This document shows, piece by piece, positions 5,354-5,652 of a stretch of 5,652 nucleotides of DNA. A program made the position numbers and the translations under genes. The stretch is from Thermodesulfobacteriota bacterium. GTDB lineage: Bacteria; Desulfobacterota; Thermodesulfobacteria; Thermodesulfobacteriales; Thermodesulfatatoraceae. Numbering within the stretch: the first letter of the stretch is position 1; each line of letters starts with the position of its first letter. The notes under the pieces were generated by a model. It ran no database searches, was not told where the DNA came from, and saw only the letters and a program-made list of their open reading frames with translations. The stretch spans positions 1 to 5,652 of the forward strand of contig JAADCO010000173.1 in NCBI GenBank assembly GCA_013154385.1. Direction: 5' to 3'.

Positions 5354-5652
5354 AAAATTGAAGATTTATCCTCTACCGCCAGAGCCTCCGCGTTTCTTCG
5401 TCAAACCGGCGAGGGAACAAGTTCCCCTTGTGGGTCAACATAGAAGATACCGCGCCCGGTCAACTCCGCCTCCGAAGTTCGATGTGTTTTGGCGTCATGG
5501 TCTTCAAGCCTATCTCCTCTTTCGGGACGGTCCATGCCACCATCTGGGCCTCATTTTCGACCGATTGGTCTAAATCCTTTAACCCTTTTTTCCAAAAAAA
5601 TTCGCAAGTTTCGGTTTGAAACCTCCGGCCATCACCTTATAAGTTTCTAAAC
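5354..5652 (-). other. No confident gene; possible decayed or frameshifted small minus-strand gene
   Basis: Nothing in this last stretch reaches a normal gene, but it is not featureless. On the minus strand an ATG at 5632 opens 17 codons (MAGGFKPKLANFFGKKG), stopping at 5579. The -1 frame then runs with good codon choice as KDLDQSVENEAQMVAWTVPK and onward to a TGA at 5462-5460. A third frame (ATG at 5535, stop at 5401) encodes 44 residues ending GRGIFYVDPQGELVPSPV. The -1 frame also stays open past its TGA to a TAG at 5375-5373. The plus-strand open frame over the same bases is nearly one-fifth serine with few acidic residues and no start with a ribosome site, so it is probably a shadow. Sequence near the right edge and 5354-5372 is AT-rich. 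Options are a pseudogene, a recoded small gene, assembly error, or untranslated leader DNA. Confidence 0.3.

Noticed and set aside
5358..5573. 71-codon plus-strand frame with a TTG start
   Set aside because: It has no well-placed ribosome site, weak third-position bias and Pro/Arg-rich non-protein-like composition. It overlaps the flgM promoter region.
5362..5622. Long plus-strand frame open for 86 codons
   Set aside because: Its third positions coincide with those of a minus-strand coding-like frame, so openness is expected of a shadow. It is almost one-fifth serine with almost no acidic residues and has no ATG or GTG start before 5479.

Overview
The window looks like a GC-rich chromosomal segment from a flagellated bacterium, with AT-rich intergenic gaps and strong GC or AG preference at third codon positions. 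The pairing of a small FlgM-adjacent protein with FlgM recalls Desulfobacterota and Thermodesulfobacteria, and the Glu/Lys/Arg-rich proteins would suit a thermophile. That taxonomic guess is inference only. No rRNA, tRNA, CRISPR array, insertion sequence or phage gene is visible.

Left part (1-2147). The probable tail of an upstream gene (1-93) overlaps a 340-residue plus-strand protein of no recognised family (53-1075). This protein has a motif layout resembling the TraB/PrgY/EreA/ChaN-like superfamily. It converges on, and overlaps by 44 bases, the end of a minus-strand operon.

Middle (1032-3617, minus strand). The transcription order is a universal stress protein (3617-3162), a two-dinucleotide-domain flavoprotein (3121-2141), and a soluble PAS histidine kinase (2141-1032). 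The last two genes are joined by a TAATG stop/start overlap. The set suggests a stress or redox module in which a nucleotide-binding Usp, a pyridine-nucleotide-dependent flavoenzyme and a cytosolic sensor are made together. No response regulator lies in the window.

Divergent gene (3695-4549, plus strand). A 77-base AT-rich gap separates usp from a PHP-family phosphoesterase of the RNase AM/TrpH (YciV) type, which has its metal-binding residues.

Right part (4611-5652). A minus-strand two-gene operon encodes a 108-residue protein with a FlaG-like C-terminal stretch, followed with an ATGA overlap by the anti-sigma-28 factor FlgM. It ends in a clear minus-strand intrinsic terminator (4611-4643) and is preceded by a sigma-28-like promoter (5327-5353), as expected for a late flagellar class operon. 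A perfect 10-base inverted repeat covers both the promoter -10 element and the start codon. The last 300 bases (5354-5652) hold no confident gene. They do contain minus-strand coding-like segments in different frames and two back-to-back slippery homopolymer heptamers, which suggests a decayed or frameshifted small gene.
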